Shown in pieces: positions 50,721 through 54,380 of a stretch of 54,380 nucleotides of DNA (position 1 is the stretch's first letter; each line of letters starts with the position of its first letter). The position numbers and the translations under genes are program-made. The stretch spans positions 1 through 54,380 of the forward strand of contig JAIQFX010000029.1 of NCBI GenBank assembly GCA_020073005.1, read 5' to 3'. Origin of the DNA: Terriglobia bacterium (lineage in GTDB: Bacteria > Acidobacteriota > Vicinamibacteria > Vicinamibacterales > CAVVIG01). Under the pieces are notes generated by a model. It searched no databases. It saw only the letters and a program-made list of their open reading frames with translations, and was not told the DNA's origin.

Positions 50721-51425
50721 ATGGCCGCCGAGCCGACTGCCGCGCCGCTGCTGTCGGTCGTCATGCCCGTCTTCAACGAGCGGGAGACGATCGACGAGAT
50801 CATCGCCCGCGTCCTGGCCGTTCCTCTCCGAATCGAGCTCATCGTCGTCGACGATCGATCGACCGACGGCACGTGGGACCGGCTGCAGGCCTTGCGCGGC
50901 GACGGCCGGTTTCGGCTGCTCCGCCACGAGCGCAATCAGGGTAAGGGCGCCGCGCTCCGCACCGGGTTCGCCCATGTGACCGGCGACCTCGTCGTCATTC
51001 AGGACGCGGACCTCGAATATTCGCCGGAGGAGTACCCCGAGCTCATCGATCTCATCGTCAAGGGCCGCGCCGACGTCGTGTACGGCTCGCGGTTCCTCGG
51101 CCGCCACCGCGTGTTCCTCTTCACGCACTATCTTGGCAACCGGCTGCTCACGCTGATCACCAACGTTCTCTACAACACGATGCTCACCGACATGGAGACC
51201 TGTTACAAGGTGATGCGCGCCGACGTGTTGAAGGCGTTCACGCTGCGGTCGAACGGCTTCGGGATCGAGCCGGAATTGACCGCGAAGATCTTCAAGCGCG
51301 GCTACCGGGTGTACGAGGTGCCGATCACCTACGACGGCCGGGGCTACGAGCAGGGAAAGAAGATCACGTGGAAGGACGGCGTCGTCGCGCTGTGGGTGCT
51401 GCTGAAGTACCGCTTCACGGAATAA
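50721..51425 (+). CDS. Glycosyltransferase family 2 (DPM1/UgtP-like)
   Basis: Predicted 234-residue GT-A enzyme. LLSVVMPVFNERETIDEII at the N-terminus, VVDDRSTDGTWDRLQAL (about 41-57), NQGKGAALRTGFAHVTGD, the metal site VVIQDADLEYSPEEYPELI, YGSRFLG and DMETCYKVMRADVLKAF are all classical for polyprenol monophosphomannose synthase-like transferases. The ITYDGRGYEQGKKITWKDG end is also typical. No membrane helix. The 272-bp gap after it is the leader of the regulator-wzm-wzt operon. Confidence 0.9.
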   Translation: MAAEPTAAPLLSVVMPVFNERETIDEIIARVLAVPLRIELIVVDDRSTDGTWDRLQALRGDGRFRLLRHERNQGKGAALRTGFAHVTGDLVVIQDADLEYSPEEYPELIDLIVKGRADVVYGSRFLGRHRVFLFTHYLGNRLLTLITNVLYNTMLTDMETCYKVMRADVLKAFTLRSNGFGIEPELTAKIFKRGYRVYEVPITYDGRGYEQGKKITWKDGVVALWVLLKYRFTE

Positions 51426-51476
51426 CCGTCCGAATCTCCCTGACGCCAACCCAATGAAAGATTTGGGGTTCCGAGC

Positions 51477-51513
51477 TTGACACGGTTACGTTCCTGTTGT
51501 TCACTATATGAAC
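51477..51513 (+). promoter_or_regulatory. Promoter candidate with overlapping palindromic operator
   Basis: A perfect -35 hexamer TTGACA (51477-51482) is followed by a poor -10 (CACTAT 51502-51507, spacing 19). Covering the -10 is an inverted repeat GTTCA-CTATA-TGAAC (51499-51513). A TATAAC at 51530-51535 is an alternative -10 without a good -35. The arrangement of a palindrome over the core promoter suggests control, perhaps by the winged-helix protein encoded downstream (inference). Confidence 0.4.
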
Positions 51514-51574
51514 GCTTCTCTCGGGCCGATATAACCCGTCAGCCCCCAGTCACCCCAGGCCCTCGTTCGCCCCA

Positions 51575-51601
51575 GGCTGTAAGTGACAGGGCGGTAGCCT
51601 G
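51575..51601 (+). promoter_or_regulatory. ops/JUMPstart-like antitermination element in operon leader
   Basis: GGCGGTAGCCTG at 51590-51601 matches the Escherichia coli ops element (GGCGGTAGCGTG) at 11 of 12 positions. Just upstream GGCTGTAAGTGACAGG (51575-51590) resembles the part of JUMPstart that precedes ops. In enterobacteria this element pauses RNA polymerase and recruits RfaH, a NusG paralogue, to polysaccharide operons. Here it lies 97 bp before the first gene of an operon containing wzm and wzt. A short hairpin ACAGG/CCTGT (51586-51602) followed by TTT overlaps it. No NusG paralogue gene is in the window. Confidence 0.5.
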
Positions 51602-51697
51602 TTTTGGCAGTCAGCCTAGCTGTCAATTCCCCACGTAATCCCGCGTTGTAGTTCGCTCTAACACTCTGTATCAAAAGCAGTTAGAAGAGAGATTCCC

Positions 51698-52357
51698 ATG
51701 GAACGGATAAACATGGATGTGGAAGCGCGCCGGGAGCTCACCGTGCTTGACGCCGTCGCGCGCGACCAGCACATCACGCAGCGGAATCTGGCGGCCAAGC
51801 TCGGCATCGCCTTGGGCCTTACCAACATCTATCTAAAGCGGCTTATCCGGAAGGGCTATATCAAGTGCATCAACGTGCAGTCCAACCGCCTGCTTTATTT
51901 GATCACGCCGCAGGGAATCGCCGAGAAATCGCGGCTCACGTACGAGTTCATGGACTACTCGCTCCATCTGTATCGGGAGGTCCGCCAGCACCTGAGCGAA
52001 GTCCTTCGGCCGTGCAAGGACGACGGCCCGCAGCGAATCGCGGTGTTCGGCACCGGTGAGGCGGCGGAGCTCGCCTACCTGTCGCTGAGGGAACAGGGCC
52101 TCGAACCCGTCGCGATTTTCGCGGCGGAGGCGGGCGGAACATTTCTGGGCATGCCGATTCGCGGTCTGGATGAGTGCGCAACGGTGGCGTTCGACCGTCT
52201 GATCGTCGCGACGCTCGACAAACCCGATTCGCTGGTCGCGCAGCTGGTTGGTGCCGGCATTCCGTCCGCGAAGCTGCTCACGCTGAAACCTGCGGCGCAG
52301 TCTGCGGCGCAGGCGTCGCTGGACCGCGAGGCCCAGAAGGATGTCGCGCGTGTCTGA
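51698..52357 (+). CDS. Winged-helix regulator with Rossmann-like C-terminal domain
   Basis: Predicted 219 residues. Residues about 10-75 form a MarR-like winged helix (TVLDAVARDQHITQRNLAAK, LTNIYLKRLIRKGYIKC, YLITPQGIAEKSRL). A helical linker leads to a Rossmann-like domain from about 112 with RIAVFGTGEAAELAYLSLRE and later FDRLIVATLDKPDSLVAQL, resembling nucleotide- or CoA-binding sensory domains of the CoA-binding/polysaccharide-serine type. It probably regulates the adjacent polysaccharide export genes in response to a small ligand (inference). AGAAGAGAG lies before ATG 51698. The 3' end overlaps wzm by 17 bp. Confidence 0.72.
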   Translation: MERINMDVEARRELTVLDAVARDQHITQRNLAAKLGIALGLTNIYLKRLIRKGYIKCINVQSNRLLYLITPQGIAEKSRLTYEFMDYSLHLYREVRQHLSEVLRPCKDDGPQRIAVFGTGEAAELAYLSLREQGLEPVAIFAAEAGGTFLGMPIRGLDECATVAFDRLIVATLDKPDSLVAQLVGAGIPSAKLLTLKPAAQSAAQASLDREAQKDVARV

Positions 52358-53243
52358 TCGATCGGTAGCCTCCGCCACGCCGGCGGCCGCTGCCATCCCG
52401 CGCGACGCCGCGGCCGACGCCGCACCGCATGTGATTCGCGTTCAGCGATCGCGCGGCTGGGTGTCGTTGAAGCTCGGCGATCTCTGGAACTACCGCGAGC
52501 TCGTCTACTTCCTCACGTGGCGCGACGTGAAGGTCCGCTACAAGCAAACGGTCCTCGGCGCCGCGTGGGCGATCCTGCAGCCGCTGTTGACGATGCTCGT
52601 GTTCAGTCTCTTCTTCGGGAAACTCGCGAAGATACCGTCGGAAGGCGTGCCCTATCCCGTCTTCACGCTCGCCGCGCTGGTGCCGTGGACGTTCTTCTCC
52701 AACGGGCTCACGCAATCGTCGAACAGCCTCGTTGGCAACGCGAATCTCATCACAAAGGTGTACTTTCCGCGGCTGATCGTGCCGGTCGCCACGATTCTCT
52801 CGGGCGTCATCGACTTCGTGCTCGCGTTCGTCGTGTTGCTCGTGATGATGGCCTACTACCATCTGACGCCCGCCGCCACCGTGGTCTGGTTGCCGCTGTT
52901 TCTCCTGCTGGCGCTCGTCGCCTCACTCGGGACTGGACTCTGGCTGTCGGCGATGAACGTGCAGTTCCGCGACGTCCGATACACCGTGCCGTTCCTCACG
53001 CAGTTCTGGCTGTTCGCGACGCCGATTGCGTATCCCAGCTCGCTGCTTCACGAGCCGTGGCGCACGCTCTTCGGCCTCAACCCGATGGTGGGCGCGGTCG
53101 AGGGCTTCCGCTGGGCGCTCTTCGGCACGATGGCCGCGCCCGTCACCATCGTCGCCATGTCGTTCGCGACAGCGCTGGTCGTCCTCGTCACGGGCGCGCT
53201 GTATTTCCGCCGCATGGAACGCACCTTCGCCGACATCGTGTGA
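52341..53243 (+). CDS. wzm: ABC-2 type polysaccharide export permease
   Basis: Predicted 300-residue inner-membrane subunit. The cytoplasmic N-terminal end leads to WNYRELVYFLTWRDVKVRYK, a conserved segment before helix 1, then LGAAWAILQPLLTMLVFSLF, PYPVFTLAALVPWTFFSNGL, ITKVYFPRLIVPVATILSG and the C-terminal FGLNPMVGAVEGFRWALFG, all typical for Wzm/KpsM-type permeases; six helices expected. With Wzt it exports an undecaprenyl-linked polysaccharide. The first about 35 residues are Ala-rich and may not be conserved; a later start is possible. The stop shares one base with the wzt ATG (TGATG). Confidence 0.92.
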   Translation: MSRVSDRSVASATPAAAAIPRDAAADAAPHVIRVQRSRGWVSLKLGDLWNYRELVYFLTWRDVKVRYKQTVLGAAWAILQPLLTMLVFSLFFGKLAKIPSEGVPYPVFTLAALVPWTFFSNGLTQSSNSLVGNANLITKVYFPRLIVPVATILSGVIDFVLAFVVLLVMMAYYHLTPAATVVWLPLFLLLALVASLGTGLWLSAMNVQFRDVRYTVPFLTQFWLFATPIAYPSSLLHEPWRTLFGLNPMVGAVEGFRWALFGTMAAPVTIVAMSFATALVVLVTGALYFRRMERTFADIV

Positions 53244-54380
53244 TGACGCATCCCGCGATCCGCATCGAGCATCTCGGGAAGGAATATCGCATCGGCGGGC
53301 AGCCCGAGCGCTATCGATCGCTGCGCGACTCGGTGGTGAAAGCGGCGAAGGCGCCGTTTCAACGCGTGGCGTCCGTCCTCAGCGGACGCTCGTCCGTGCT
53401 CTCGGAGCGGACGTTCTGGGCGCTGCGCGACATCACGCTCGACATCCAGCCCGGAGAAGTCGTCGGCATCATCGGCCGCAACGGCGCAGGGAAGAGCACG
53501 CTGCTGAAGATCCTGTCGCGGATCACCGAGCCGACCGTCGGCCACGCCGACATCTACGGCCGCGTCGGATCGCTCCTCGAAGTGGGAACAGGATTCCATC
53601 CGGAGCTCACCGGCCGCGAGAACATCTACTTGAACGGCGCGATCCTCGGCATGGCGCGCGCCGAGATCGAACGCAAGTTCGACGAGATCGTCGCGTTCTC
53701 CGAGATCGAGACGTTCATCGACACGATGGTGAAGCACTACTCGAGCGGCATGTACATGCGGCTCGCCTTCGCGGTCGCCGCGCACCTCGAACCGGAGATC
53801 CTTCTCATCGATGAGGTGCTCGCGGTCGGCGACCTCGAGTTCCAGCGCAAGTGCCTCGGCAAGATGGAAGACGTGAGCCGGCTCGGGCGCACGGTCCTGT
53901 TCGTCTCGCACAACATGTCGGCGGTGACGCGGACGCCCGCGGTCGTCGCCGAATACGTGTTCAAGGGCTACGGCACGCGCGCCGAGCGGCAATGGCTGGA
54001 TGAATCGCGCGCTCCAGGCGACGACACTGTGCGCCTGCTCCGCGTCCGCGCGCATGACCCGGCCGGCGTCGTGCAGGAATCGTTCGACATCCGTCAACCG
54101 ATTGCGATCGAGATTCAGTACAAGGTGATGAAGCCAGGCTTGCGGTTCACACCGTGCTTCGACGTGCTGAATGACGCGGGTGTCGTGCTGTTCCTGAGCC
54201 AGGAATCGCTGGACTGGGAGCGCATCGATCGCCCTGTGGGGACGCAGGTGGCGACGTGCTGGATCCCCGGCAACTTCCTCGCCGAAGGTACGTTCAGCAT
54301 CGACGTCGCGCTCTGGGGATTCAGGACGCCGCCGACGGGCGTCATCGAAGAGAACGGCGTGATTTCCATCTCCGTGCACG
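53243..54380 (+). CDS. wzt: ABC transporter ATP-binding subunit for polysaccharide export (partial, runs off the edge)
   Basis: At least 379 residues, cut by the right edge. Walker A GIIGRNGAGKSTLLKILSR (Gly about 75 on), VGSLLEVGTGFHPELTGREN, ABC signature HYSSGMYMRLAFAVAAHL, Walker B EILLIDEVLAVGD and H-loop His223 in VLFVSHNMSAV are all present. After residue about 230 (VTRTPAVVAEYV) the usual strands of the form CxRAIxLxxGxxxxxG between the H-loop and the VxxY helix are missing, so about 20 residues seem lost in frame. From about 265 a Wzt_C-type beta-sandwich begins, the domain that binds the glycan end in O9a-type systems. Confidence 0.88.
   Translation, partial: MTHPAIRIEHLGKEYRIGGQPERYRSLRDSVVKAAKAPFQRVASVLSGRSSVLSERTFWALRDITLDIQPGEVVGIIGRNGAGKSTLLKILSRITEPTVGHADIYGRVGSLLEVGTGFHPELTGRENIYLNGAILGMARAEIERKFDEIVAFSEIETFIDTMVKHYSSGMYMRLAFAVAAHLEPEILLIDEVLAVGDLEFQRKCLGKMEDVSRLGRTVLFVSHNMSAVTRTPAVVAEYVFKGYGTRAERQWLDESRAPGDDTVRLLRVRAHDPAGVVQESFDIRQPIAIEIQYKVMKPGLRFTPCFDVLNDAGVVLFLSQESLDWERIDRPVGTQVATCWIPGNFLAEGTFSIDVALWGFRTPPTGVIEENGVISISVH

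Noticed and set aside
51448-51470. Hairpin AACCC-AA/TTTGGGGTT after the GT2 gene as a terminator
   Set aside because: One bulge, weak stem and no T-run; not convincing as an intrinsic terminator.
51540-51560. CAGCCCC-CAGTCAC-CCCAGGC stretch in the leader before the ops-like element
   Set aside because: Units agree too poorly to claim a repeat; possible decayed heptamer array.
1-54380. Mobile element, prophage, CRISPR array or integration site
   Set aside because: No transposase, integrase, phage structural gene, direct-repeat/spacer pattern or tRNA-linked att site was found; the palindromic and heptameric repeats are the only repeat signals.

Overview
The window is GC-rich DNA with tightly packed genes. 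It reads as a chromosomal segment of an acidobacterium, most likely of the Vicinamibacteria type. That placement is an inference from gene content: a PQQ dehydrogenase with a c-type haem, a c-type haem fused to a type-II copper monooxygenase, TolB-like propellers, CHRD protein, and very large polysaccharide loci. No rRNA gene or other decisive marker is present, and I see no tRNA, IS element, prophage gene or CRISPR array.

Layout. (1) 1-6092: a partial unknown gene, then on the minus strand citramalate synthase (cimA), a cytochrome c/copper monooxygenase-like secreted protein and a PQQ-dependent dehydrogenase. (2) 6158-10853, minus strand: a GT2 glycosyltransferase, a methyltransferase, a CHRD protein, and an unusual polytopic membrane protein fused to a TolB-type beta-propeller. 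(3) 10916-15459, plus strand: housekeeping genes holB, ricT, pdxA, smpB and a dicarboxylate/amino-acid symporter. (4) 15488-26652: start of the polysaccharide region, with rmlD, an MBOAT acyltransferase and its SGNH-like partner, an LhgO-type oxidase, methyltransferases, a GT4, a Wzx-type flippase and a secreted glycoside hydrolase. (5) 26709-37766: one long plus-strand operon for nucleotide-sugar synthesis, behind a recognisable promoter: gmd, two nucleotide-sugar dehydrogenases around a GT4, a formyltransferase, a PLP aminotransferase, a GT2, an epimerase and two tandem sugar C-methyltransferases. (6) 37770-51425: twin SGNH proteins, membrane GT-C enzymes, GT2 and GT4 transferases, methyltransferases and a WecE-type aminotransferase, on both strands. 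(7) 51426-54380: a 272-bp leader with an ops/JUMPstart-like element, then a winged-helix regulator, wzm and the start of wzt.

How the genes fit together. Gmd, the aminotransferase and the formyltransferase can be read as GDP-mannose to GDP-4-keto-6-deoxymannose to GDP-perosamine to N-formylated perosamine, the route used for Brucella O-antigen, which is also exported by Wzm/Wzt. Two UDP-sugar dehydrogenases would add uronic acids, WecE and RmlD would use a dTDP-4-keto-6-deoxyhexose made elsewhere, and two C-methyltransferases would make branched sugars. MBOAT and SGNH proteins would acylate the product. Both a Wzx-type flippase and a Wzm/Wzt exporter are present, so more than one glycan may be made.

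The most unusual DNA signals are (a) an 11/12 match to the ops element recognised by RfaH-type NusG paralogues, in the leader of the regulator-wzm-wzt operon; (b) four tandem arrays that all have a strict 7-bp period but different unit sequences, three of them inside coding regions at domain linkers; (c) a 58-bp run of three adjacent perfect hairpins between pdxA and smpB; and (d) a duplicated 29-bp segment that creates a 10-codon mini-ORF linking the symporter gene to rmlD by ATGA and TGATG overlaps. Almost all genes in the polysaccharide operons overlap by 1-19 bp, which implies translational coupling.
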